Notes under the pieces: generated by a model | The model's database searches: none | Told to the model about the DNA's origin: nothing | The model's input: the letters and a program-made list of their open reading frames with translations, nothing else | Assembly (NCBI GenBank): GCA_039621445.1 | Contig: CP154956.1 | Location: forward strand, 32,771,437 to 32,835,436 | Length of the DNA: 64,000 nt | Direction of reading: 5' to 3' | Source of the DNA: Euglena gracilis | Lineage: Eukaryota > Euglenida > Euglenophyceae > Euglenales | Program-made: the position numbers and the translations under genes | Part shown: positions 12,713-22,954 of the stretch, one piece after another | Layout of the letters: every line of letters begins with the position of its first letter | Position numbering within the stretch: position 1 is the stretch's first letter

Positions 12713-12891
12713 CCCTGGCCGCGGCTCGCCCCGAGCGGCCCCGGTCGCCCCCCCGCGAACGCCCGTCGCTGCCGGAGCGGCCCCCGCCGCCGCCCGCCGA
12801 GTCCCCCGACCGGGCCGCCGACCCCCGGGAGCGGGAGACGGAGTGGGAGAGGGAGGCCCGGCTCGCCCCGAAGGCCATCTCGTGGCCCTGA
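12713..12891 (+). CDS. Orphan coding exon, Arg/Glu/Pro-rich
   Basis: One frame has almost 100 percent G or C at third positions and runs to TGA at 12889-12891. It begins after an acceptor-like CCCGCCCAG. It encodes a basic, proline-rich stretch with RERPSLPERPPPPP followed by a charged RERETEWEREARL helix-like end. It could be the last exon of an unseen gene, or an upstream exon of the aldo-keto reductase spliced by a GT at about 12881. No family recognised. Confidence 0.45.
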
Positions 12892-13356
12892 GGCTGCGGT
12901 GGTCCCGGCAGCCCTGCCCCCCCATCACCTCTTTCCCCGCGAACGTAACAGGACGGGACGCATCACTTCCTCTCTGACCCGCTGCACCGAGGGACCTGGG
13001 TACCCACACAGGTTCCCCCACAGTCAACGTGGCCTGTGATTCTTCTTGCAAACCGTGCAATTGTTTTTCAGCTCATCCTGCCACACGTAGGTGACTGACT
13101 GGTTTCGCAGAAGGGTTCATTGGGCCGGTGTCCCTCCACCCCCATCAGAAGTTTTGCCTTCTGCCACCACTCCCTCGAGTTGCGATGTGCGGGTGCCTTT
13201 TTTGCCTTTTTCAGGCCATCACAATGGTAAAAGTTCATGATGCGCAGCCCCCAGGCCGGCATCAGTGTCGTCGGCTACATTGGCCGTTTACCCAATGGTA
13301 AGAGCCGGGTTGAAGCAAAGTGTGCCTTTACCGTCATTTGCCTCCCCAGGGCCACC

Positions 13357-16300
13357 ATGCCTCCCTTCGAGGAAACGCCCGTCAGCCTCGGGGCGGACCT
13401 CCTCCTCTCCAAGCCCCTTGCCATCGGCACTATGCAGCCAGGGCCCGGGCAACGTGCCCCTGCCCGCCCCCCCCCCGCTCCCCAAGCTCCACGGACAGGG
13501 ACGTGTGTCAGAGGCATTCGGTGCTGCTTCGCAACCGACGTCTGTGGGAGGCCCCCCACTTGGTGACTGACGCACGTGGGCCCGCCCTTGTCTGGCCTGG
13601 CCCTGCCCGCAGTGGGGCACCAGCTGGCTGGACCAACGGCTCAACAAGGGCGGCAACTTGCCGGACAGCGACAGGTCGGTAGGGAGGCTGGGGTCCCCTG
13701 CCTCGCCGCCCACCCCGGAAGTCAATACCTGGGTCCCCCACCATGGATTTGCGAACGCGTTGGGACCTTGCAACCCTCAGGGGCAGGGGTCGACCATGGC
13801 GGTGCTGAAGGTGCGTCCGACCCCCCGCACATCCCAAGTCAGAAACATGGCATGGGACCCACCCCCACGGCTGTCGCCGCCAAAAGGGAACCTATGGGCC
13901 TGGACCCGTGGTGGACGAGATCCTGGAGGAGACGCTGCGCCACGGGGTGCAGCTCTTCGACACCGCGGAGGGCTACGGCGGCGGCTCGTCGGAGACCCGC
14001 CTCCGGGACCGCCTCCTGAAGTCCGGCCGACCGCAGCCCCCGGGGCTGGTGGTGGCCACGGCCCAGGGGCGTGCCCCCTGACCGCCCCCACTTGCCCAAT
14101 AGCATCCACCACCAACGTGCTGCACGAAGAAAATTTGAATTTGAATGTCCGATCCACAGGACATGAGACGAAACCGCACGCCGCCCCCCATTTTGGAATG
14201 GGCACCAGTTTCATTTGGCACTCTTGAGACTCCAAATCCGAAGCAGCAGCAAACCCGCGGCAGGGATGAAGTCCTACCCTCTGCCCCCTGCGGTCCCTCC
14301 TCTGCTCCCAAGTTCCTCCCGACGTTGTGGCGCTGGACGCAGGGGAGTTTATTGCGGGCGGTGCGGGAGTCGACAGAGCAACGCCCGGCTGCTTTACGGC
14401 CGCCATCAATTGGGGAGAGGGTTCCGACGAGTTAGGGGATGCCCCCTGTTTTTTTTTCTGGACCAGGGACCGTTCTCTGTTTGTGAGGCGCTCATGTGCG
14501 TTTTGGCCTGCGGGCCCACGGTGCACCGCTGGCTGAGACTGCTCTTTGAAACTTCGCCGAAAACGTTGCTTTGGGCGGTGGCTGGGGGAACCCTTCCTCT
14601 CCCCCGTGACCTGGCTGGGCCTCGGCCCCAGTAGGGTGGCGGCGCTCTGCGGCCAAACCGGCGCCTGGGCCTGCCCTGCTGCCCGCTGTACTTCATCCAC
14701 ACGCCGCTGCACCCCCTGCCGCTGGAGTTCTGGGTCCGGGGGGCATGTGTGGCGCGCGGGTGCCTCCTTTGCTGGCCGGCAGGCGATCGGCTGCAGATTC
14801 TATACCGCTGTCTGCAAATCAACCCACCAGGGCCCGCATCCAAGTGCAAATGAAGAGTTGACGGCGGACGCATTGATGGTGTGTGTGAGTGCGTCTGACC
14901 CCCAAGTGTAAACTCCCTGGGTTTATATTCGGCAAGGATTTCGGAACCCTCAGGGGGTTTTGCACAGTTTGCCCAAAAAGTTTTTATTCCCCCTCGAGAT
15001 TTGTGGCTGGGCACTCAACCCCAAGCCCCAAAGCCTATGCCAGCTTATGGGCTGTGGGGGTAATGGTGTGTTCACACTAGCACAGCCCTGCCCCACAGCA
15101 GCACCCTGGCCAGCTCCACCACAGAACTTTGTGCCACTCAAACCCCAGCCCAGGCAAGGGGGCAAGGTGGTCAATTCTGAGGTAGGTGGCCTTTGGTCCC
15201 ACTTTTGGACAACACGTAATGGCAACCCCTGTCGACGCTGGCTGTGGAGGCGCAGTGACTTATGCAAGGTGACCAATTTGGGTGATTTTCGGCCATTTTG
15301 GTCACACCAACGGGGACCCCCGGCGGCGGCTGACCTCCGCCTCATCGGGGCCATCGGCCTCTCGAACTGCAACGCCCAGCAGGTTGAGCCCAGGGCCCGG
15401 CCTGCCTCGGGAGAGGCCCACGACGGGCGGGAGTGGGGGGGGGGCGTTCCCGCTGGAACCCACTGCAGGACCCCAGCCTTCAGTCCAGCTGGAAGGTTTT
15501 CAGCCACTGAAGTGTTTGAGTGGGATTCACCGTTTTGTTTCGCCCAGAATTGCAGTGCTGGGTTGCTCCGTGCCCAGTCAGGTGGCACGCACCCAAGAAG
15601 AAGGGGCCCCCTCCACGAGGGGCAAGGGGCTCCGGCGTCTGCGGGGCCCGGCCCTGCTGGGGCGTGCCCAGGCGGAGGCGCTGCGCCACGGCCACCGCAT
15701 CGTCGCCCACCAAGTGCTGTACAACCTGCTGGACTACGCCGAGGGGGGAGGCCGCGCGGGTGGGGGGGGGGTGGGTGCAGGCGCAGTGATCAGTGTCGCG
15801 GCTCGGTGGCGCTTTGCTGCCGGCAGCAACGACCCGGCCTGTCCAGTTGTCCGTCCCTGCCGGCTGAGCCATTGTATCGCACACCGGCTGGGTGTTGTCA
15901 GGACCCCCCCCCCCCTCGCCCCAACAGTGCGGAGGTGCGGGACATGGAGGCGGCGTGCCAGCGCCACGACATCCGCATCGTGGCCTGCCCCGGGTGGCCG
16001 CTGGCCGTCCAACACGAGGCAGCCGTCACCGCAGAAAGTTGTTGGTGACGGAAAACTCAAAAAAAAAAAACAACCCCGGTCCAAAAAAAGCGTGACAGCG
16101 CTCCAAAGCCCCCTGTTTGTCTGCCCCATCGTGCAATGTGCTGCGGGGACACTGAGGCGGACGGACACAGGAAGGCAGAGGAAGGAGTGCCTGTGGGAAA
16201 CAGCCCTGCTTTGTGTGTGTCCTTTTTGAAATGTCATTCCTGTCGCACTGATCAAGGAAAGAGAACTCTCACGATGATGACGACGGCACTAACGATGCCA

Positions 16301-19300
16301 AAAGATGCAACAGGTTGGTCGGCATTCCCGGCACCACCGATTCCCATGAGGCGGGGGGTCAGCCACGTGTCATGTGTTACGGGAAGGGGGACCCGGCCGC
16401 ACTCCCCCATCGGCCAGGGGCTCCTGACAGACAGCCTCACGGAGGAGAAGTTCCGCAGCAACCGGCTGACGCGCATCATGGACAGCCCCCGACGATGGCC
16501 TGCCCCCGCCTGGCACTCTGGGGGTGAGGGTGGGGATGCCCCCCTCCCCAGGGTGCCTGGGAGCCCCATGGATGGTGGGCTGGGGGTCCGACCCTCCCCC
16601 CCCCCCCGGCCTCGGCCATTCTATCACAGCCCTCTCCCCTGACCCGCTGCGCTGGGGGCTGGGGCCGGGGCTGCGGTGGGACGGCTCGGGGGAGTTCTTC
16701 GCCCTGCGTGACATTATCGGCCGCATCGCCGAGGCCCGGGGGAAGACGATGGCGCAGGTCTGCCTCGCCCGCCGCCCCCCCCCCCCCCCGGCCCGGGGCC
16801 CACGGTGCACAGCCATGTGCCGGGGATGGTGGTTCGCCCTCCAGCATCCAGAAAGCCAGCCAACCCAGCCAGGGATTTTTTTAAGTTTGGACCCCCGGGG
16901 GGGGGTGGGTGGGTCCGCCGGACCCCCTCCCCCCCGGGGGGGGGGGTCCCCCCCGGACTTAGGCGGCCTAACTCGCACTTAAGGTTTTCATTTTTAGCTT
17001 GCGCTTTGGCGCAAATTTTCGATTTCTTTGAGACCCGGCGGTAGAAGCCACCCTTTTGACCCTCTGGTTCCGCGAAGACCCTCGACGGTGGCGTGTGCAT
17101 CATTTTCCGATGTTGGAACCCGGGGAACAGGCCCAATTTTGGTGTTTTTCGGCCAGTTCACCGTTTTGAAAAGGGTCAAAACCCTGGGTTTGACCGCCGG
17201 GACACGTGAATTTTCCCAAAAATGGGCCGAAACCCCCGTTGTGAATCCCTCGTTTTTGAAGCCTCAGCTGTGTTCCCCAGATGGTGCCACACAGTCCAGG
17301 TGACAATTGGCCCTTTTTGTTGTTTTTTTGGCTCTGTGATATGTCCGTGAAGAGTTTGGTTGCTGAGGCATCCAGAGGGTGGACTCTACATGCACGTTGT
17401 GAAAAGTTGGAAAAAACGGCATGTCACAGAGTTGTGATCCCTGGGTGCTTGAAGCGTGAGGAGCGGTGCAGCGGGAACCACCCTGGTGGGGGGGGGTTGG
17501 GGGGGACTGAGGGCAAGCCTGGGGACCTCTCCCAACGTCTGGTGAGCAACGCCAGGCCCCACACTGCCGGGCACAGAAGGCAATGGTTATGGACATTTGC
17601 GCTTAAGCGCAAATTTTTAGCTTGCGCTTAAGCGCAAATTAAAAATTTGCGCTTAAGCGCAAGCTAAAACAGAAGCCGCTGAGTTTGTGGGAGTCCCTCT
17701 GATGTGTTACGGTGTGTCGGGGGCCCCTCTCTGCATGGCCAGAGTGCGGGCTTGGTGAGGAAATACCTTGCGCCGAAGCGCAAACCATCATACAAAAAAC
17801 CGAGAAGTGCAAACACGCGGCTGACGTGTAATGTGGATGAACAAGCAGTGCATTATGTAGGCATGTCCTTTGCGCTTCGGCGCAAGGTATTTCCTCACCA
17901 AGCCCGCACTCTGGCCAAGCAGAGAGGGGCCCCCGACACACCGTAACACATCAGAGGGACTCCCACAAACTCAGCGGCTTCTGTTTTAGCTTGCGCTTAA
18001 GCGCAAATTTTTAATTTGCGCTTAAGCGCAAGCTAAAAATTTGCGCTTAAGCGCAAATGTCCTTTTAAATGGCAGATGTATTTGAATGCATTCGTGCTGT
18101 GTGAGAAGGTGGGGGATAGGGGAGAATGGTGAGGAGGGTTTGTGCGCTGCTGTGCCAGAAGCTGGGTTGGTGCTTTTGAACTATTCAGGTGCTGGGGAGG
18201 AAGTGGTTGTTACAATAAGACGAATGGTGGGCGGTAGGCTGTGGTACCTCAGTGACCTTGCACTCGGTGCACAAAGTGGGGTTTTTGGGGATGTTGACAG
18301 AAAGGCTTTTTCTGCTGAACAATGCCTCCATCTGCCTGGTGGCATGTGGCTGTCTGGTGGGTTGCAAAATACCGAAAAAAGGTGTGTCAGCATGTCTTCC
18401 CTTCTCCGCCGTTGTTGATGGGCCCTTTCAATTTCTCAATTCCATTCGCTCATCCCCAAAGTTCTGTGCTTCAAATCCTGGGCGAGGAAAGGGGGGTGAC
18501 GAGCTTCTTTAAAACACCCTTTCGACGCCTAAAACTGTTTCCTCGGCTGTGGTTCCCAGGGTTTATCTGGTACCTGTTCTTTTCCAAACAGAATTTTTCC
18601 GACTTTTAAAAGTCGGCCAAAGAGAAGGGCCCCTCAGGCACGCTTAACTGCGAGGCAAGTGGGAGGAACCTCCGGCACTAGAAGTTGGGTTTACAACGCA
18701 TAGGACAAGACACGTCTGGCTATCAAGAAGTTGGTGGTTGTTTTCACAGACCAGGGGGTTGGCTTCCTGTCCCAGGCAAGGCTTCCCTCCATCTGAGCTC
18801 TGTCCGCTCTGGTGATGAGATGCTCCCAGGACTACTCTCTCCACCGGCAGTGATAAAAATGGAAAATACACTTGATGGCTGTTGCGCCAAAGCGCAATGG
18901 GTAGGCTCATGAAGAATGGAAATTTAAGAGTTATACTGCGCCAAAGTGCAAGTAGAAATACACTTTAAAATTGTCAAAGCAACGTGGCTCTTGCGCCGAC
19001 GCGCAATGTTGACCAGTTTTAACTCAACGTGACTGAGAGTAGGCTTCCGTCCCCCTGTTCTACATTTTTGTGCTCTATCTCCTCTGGTGGTCTTACTCCA
19101 CCAGGGCCGTTCTCTCCCTGCGTTGTGAGATAAGTTTTAAACAGTTATATTTGCGCTTCGGCGCAAGCCATGTTGCTTTTGCAATTTTAAAAATTGTATT
19201 TCTATTTGCGCTTTGGCACAAGGTAACTCGTAAATTTCCATCCTTCATGAGCCTACCCCTTGCGCTTTGGCGCAAATGGAAACACATGTTGACTCAAAAG

Positions 19301-20949
19301 TTGTTATCATTGTTCAAATGCGGCAATGGTCACCCACGTGTTGAATTACAAAAAAGTAAAAAATTTGCGCCAAAGCGCAAATGGTTTTATTTTTTGTAAT
19401 TTCAAAAATTTGCGCCAAAACGCAAATGAGTAAGCGGAATCCCCTCGCTTCATCACCCGCCGCTTTGTGTTCATGCACACTGGGACCCGGGAGCGCTGTG
19501 CCCGTGGACCGTGGAGTTCCTAGTCGTTGCTTTCGTCCCCAGGCCCTGGGGTGCAGGGAGACACTATTTTCAGACTGTCTCGAGTCTCAGGCCACGGTGG
19601 TCGAAAACCAAACTTTTTTGGGGATTTGCGCGTCGGCGCAAATTTACAGTCACTTTCAAAGCTAAGTGCGAGTTAGGCCGCCTAAGCCGAAGGGGGGTGG
19701 GATATACTTTTCGGCGCCGCATGCGCCGAAAAATTTCTATTTTTAGCACTTTTCGCGATTTTTCGGCCTTTTTTTGTGGGTCCCCCGGGACCCCCTCCCC
19801 CCGGGGGGGGGCCCCCCAGGGGGGTGGGTGGGTGGGGGGACCCCCCCCCCGGTCTTAAAAAAAAACCCCTGAACCCAGCCACCAACGGCCAACTGGAACG
19901 CTAAAGCTAAGCTAAGCTACACTGCCACCACACTGCCTCCTCTGGTACTCTTCCAGCCACGGCTTACAGCGTCGCTGGAGGAAACATGAATGGGCAGCTG
20001 TTGAAGAACCCCGGGGGAGGGCGGCGCCTTTTGGCATGAGGTGCAGTTTTGGATCCCCGCTTGGGCCAACCCCAAAATGGTCGATTGACAACGGTTCCTT
20101 CGGCGCAATGGGTCCTTCGGCGCCGGCGCCATGGTGTGCTGAGCCATTACCCACTCCAAAGTGAGACCCTCCTCCAGGGGTGCCCCGCCCCGCCCACCTT
20201 TTCCCTCCCACTTTCGCCGCCCAATGCCCCCCCCCCCCCGACTAATGCCCCCCCCCCCCCCCCCGACTGCCCCGGAGGGACCTTCCTTCGAATAAAACTT
20301 GAGTCGGAATATGGGGGTTGGGAGGGGGCGACGGCCCCAACTGGACCATCTGCCACGGGGCCATCCCGCTGGTCGGCACGCGCTCCCTGGCCCAGGCCCG
20401 GGACTCCCTCGCCCGGGGCGGGGGCGGGCCCGGCGCCCGGTGCCTCCGCCGTCTGCTTTGAGGGGGCCTTGTGGTGGGGGTGGGGTCTGCCTCTCGTCAG
20501 TGGGCGGCAGTCGGCAGCAAGCACCTGTGAAATGACTGGGCGTGGCTGGGCATGGCTGGGCGTGGCTGGACGTGACTTGGCGTGACTGGGAATTTTCGCC
20601 ATTTCCGGCCACGTTCGCCTTTTTTTGTCCTTTTTTTTGTGCGCTTTTGGTCATCTGTGACCATTCTGGCCACCCGTGTCGAAGTACTTTTGCCACTTTT
20701 GGCCAACTTTGGCCTTTTCCGGCACTCGTATTTCTGTGTGACGCCTGCGACTGCATAGCCGGGCGTGACAGGGGTCTGGTATTCCCAATAACCATAGGTG
20801 CTTGGTGGTCCGCCTGAGGCCCTGGGGGCCCCTGCCCCGGCGGCGGCTGCCTTGGCTGGCGCCTCACGGCGGAGGAGGTGGCGGAGCTGGACCGCCACGC
20901 ACTATCCCGCTGCAGAGGTCCCCCCAACGAGCAGACAAACGCTGGGTAG
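13357..20949 (+). CDS. Aldo-keto reductase, plant/alga type, about 12 exons
   Basis: NAD(P)H-dependent carbonyl reductase of the (beta/alpha)8-barrel AKR superfamily, closest in pattern to plant chloroplast-type AKRs. Exons: 13357-13437, 13613-13678, 13887-14060, 14313-14360, 14635-14733, about 15332-15382, 15672-15742, 15928-16006, 16387-16484, 16680-16757, 20339-20427, 20848-20949 (stop TAG 20947-20949). Motifs in order: SLGADLLLSKPLAIGTMQ start, VQLFDTAEGYGGGSSE with the catalytic Asp and Tyr, KFLPTLWRW, LYFIHTPLHP with the catalytic His, IGAIGLSN, HQVLYNLLDYA, SPIGQGLLTDSL, IIGRIAEARGKTMAQVCLA, IPLVGTRSLAQARDSL (cofactor phosphate region) and GWRLTAEEVAELD. The order and spacing match the full family. 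ATG 13357 has GCCACC before it, but earlier exons coding a transit peptide are possible. The catalytic Lys codon (14310-14312) falls exactly on an uncertain splice edge. A 2.7 kb element lies in the intron 16758-20338. Confidence 0.9.
16958..19686. mobile_element. CTTAGGCGGCC element, copy A (2729 bp)
   Basis: Left end CTTAGGCGGCCTAACTCGCA, right end its near reverse complement. The flanks CCGGA / CCGAA form an imperfect 5-bp duplication. The interior differs from the other copies: its palindromes are TTTGCGCTTAAGCGCAAA and TTTGCGCCAAAGCGCAAA instead of TTTGCGCAAATGCGC. It contains a 194-bp hairpin (separate entry). No long coding frame, so non-autonomous or decayed. Confidence 0.8.
17591..18062. 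repeat. Near-perfect 194-bp inverted repeat with 84-bp loop
   Basis: 17591-17784 and 17869-18062 are reverse complements with only a few mismatches (for example CATGGCCAGAG versus CTCTGGCCAAG). Each arm starts with three back-to-back GCGCTTAAGCGC palindromes. Transcribed, it would fold into a very long stem. It lies inside element copy A. Confidence 0.9.
20527..20612. repeat. TGGCTGGGCG minisatellite
   Basis: Short degenerate tandem array of TGGCTGGGCATGGC-like units, within the intron between the last two reductase exons. Confidence 0.6.
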
Positions 20950-21257
20950 GAATCTGTGGCCTCCTTTTTCGGGGTGGGTGTTTGGATCCATGTGTCGTAC
21001 CTTGCCTTCATGCGGGTGCTGTGCTTTTTATGGTTTTTTTTTGTAGTCTGGCATTTTAGCGTTGATGTCTATTGGGAGGACCGCTGTCACTGAAGCACAC
21101 TTTCGAAGCCCCGATGGAAGCGTATCGCGTTCGTTGGCCTCATCTCCCTCCTAATGCTGTCATACCGTGTGACCAGCTTTCTCTGACCTGAAACTGATCC
21201 CCAGTGATATGTGTTATGACTCATCATAACTCATACAATGAGCTATGATGTACCCAG

Positions 21258-21296
<39 letters not shown>

Positions 21297-22954
21297 GCAC
21301 ACAGACGCTGTCAAGTGAGAGGCAGTCCTAGCCCGCCACATTGCCTGCATTGTGCACGGCGGGCCAGCGCGAGACTGCTTCCTCACTTGCCACGTGCCTG
21401 TGTGCGGTGTGGGGAACCTCCGGTCCCCCAACCCCACCAGTTGGCCGGCCGCCAGCTCGTCCTGTTCTCCACCGATACGCGCGATGTGCCGCGCCGCCAA
21501 TGGGCCGAGGGAGGCCCTGGGCCCCTGTTGGCACCCATCCGAGTCGCTCTATCAATCAGAGTCCTCCGCCCCCGTGTCTTGCCAGGACCTGTTGGAGCCC
21601 CCTGCCCCCCAAAAATGCCCCAGGGTGTCAATGGCATGCTGTGACTTGAAAAAAGAAGGGAGAAGGAGTGCACAAGAAATTAGTCCAGCTGTTATTCTGT
21701 CATTTATTCTGATTGATTTGTTTATTTCCCCACGACAAAATCCGCATCCTTCAAAATGAAAAGCGTTCAGCTGGTTTTCAAGCCCTTGAGCATCTTGGGG
21801 GAGGCTTAGCACGCACCCCACACTAATGACACATTTCTGGATCGCTTAAACGGAAAGCCATCCCTGGGGGGGTACAGCCAGCCACCAGCCTGGCCAGCAG
21901 CCACCACCTCTGGTGTCAACAGTACCTCCCTGGCAGCCTGGGACATTTGCCGTGTCTTTGACCGGGGGTGAGGGTTTATTGGCCAATGCAGTTAAAAATC
22001 CTGAGTTAAAACTGAGGGGGAATTGCCCAACAAGCTCTGTGATATGAACAATCTGTCTGCTAACGGTCGATTTCTTTCCAAATAGTTTTACCTTAGTGAG
22101 AGCGGGGATGCTGAAATTTGTATGTTCCTCCTATGAATAATTTTCAGGAATAATTTTTCTTTGGAAAAGTCATCAGTTGGCCAAGTTGGGCACACTTCTC
22201 TCTCCCTCTCCCTTCCTCCCTCCTTCCCTCCCTTCAAGTATAAACAGTACACAAATATATTCTCTGAAAGAAAGAAATTGAGTTGCTGTGATATTTTTAT
22301 TCACTCCTGTTCAACTTAATGCAACAGAATTAATTTTTTTCATCAGAATGGTTGGCAATTACTTTTTGTTTTCATGCAGAGGAGAGCTTTGGACTAGCAA
22401 GAAAATTGCACAGCAGAATATATAAACTCCTGCCATTGTTTCACCTTGAAAGTGCTTGGGATATATGAATAGGATTGGCAGATCAGTGCAAACGAGCATT
22501 TTGAAGACAGAAACATTTGCTTGAGGCCTGGCGACAGAGAACTGCAAAACCGCAGCAATCAACCAGTCGCCATCTTGCTCACAAAGAACTGGGCTGTGAA
22601 TGGATGGCTGCCAGCCGACCAACAGCATGAAGTAAATCTTTCAGGGAACGATCAAACAGGTTTTGTCTCACAAAGGAAGCAGCACTTTTCAGAACATGTT
22701 GGGACCACAGGCTGAACGAGTTGGGACCCCCCCCCCGCACAACACAGAATGATTCTGCCGTTCCGCCCCCTTTTAAAGGTGTTTGGACAGTCTGACGTTC
22801 CCGCCACTGCCTGATTGGACTTGTCAGCGACGGGTCAACGCAGATTCGGAAGGGCCGGCTTCCGGATTGCTGCCGGCTTCCACCATCCCCCCGTGGCCGA
22901 TCCCCCCCCCCCCCCGCTGACACACACGTCCCACCAGGCGCTGACACACACCGC
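20950..22954. other. Intergenic region before the PDRP pair
   Basis: Contains a CA microsatellite (21259-21294) and an AT-richer stretch (about 21650-22600), with no accepted exon. The promoter of the downstream gene is presumably here, but no TATA-like or other element could be assigned. The stretch 22700-22954 is again GC-rich and may hold an upstream exon. Confidence 0.45.
21259..21294. repeat. CA dinucleotide microsatellite
   Basis: About 18 uninterrupted CA units. Confidence 0.95.

Larger units (their letters stand above)
16758..20338 (+). other. Intron of the aldo-keto reductase carrying element A
   Basis: About 3.6 kb. The mobile element at 16958-19686 takes up three quarters of it. 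The remaining flanks hold poly-C/poly-G blocks at 16790, 16900-16950 and 20230-20265, and no exon-like frame. Confidence 0.6.

Noticed and set aside
12650-13060. Reverse-strand frame opposite the orphan exon
   Set aside because: The + strand frame has nearly 100 percent GC3 and the reverse frame does not; the reverse frame is a shadow.
18455-18490. tRNA-like TTCAAATCC motif
   Set aside because: No matching acceptor stem, D-arm or anticodon arm could be folded around it.
20340-20520. Separate small gene with Pro/Arg-rich frame
   Set aside because: The GC3-biased frame encodes IPLVGTRSLAQARDSL, a conserved block of the aldo-keto reductase, so it is an exon of that gene.
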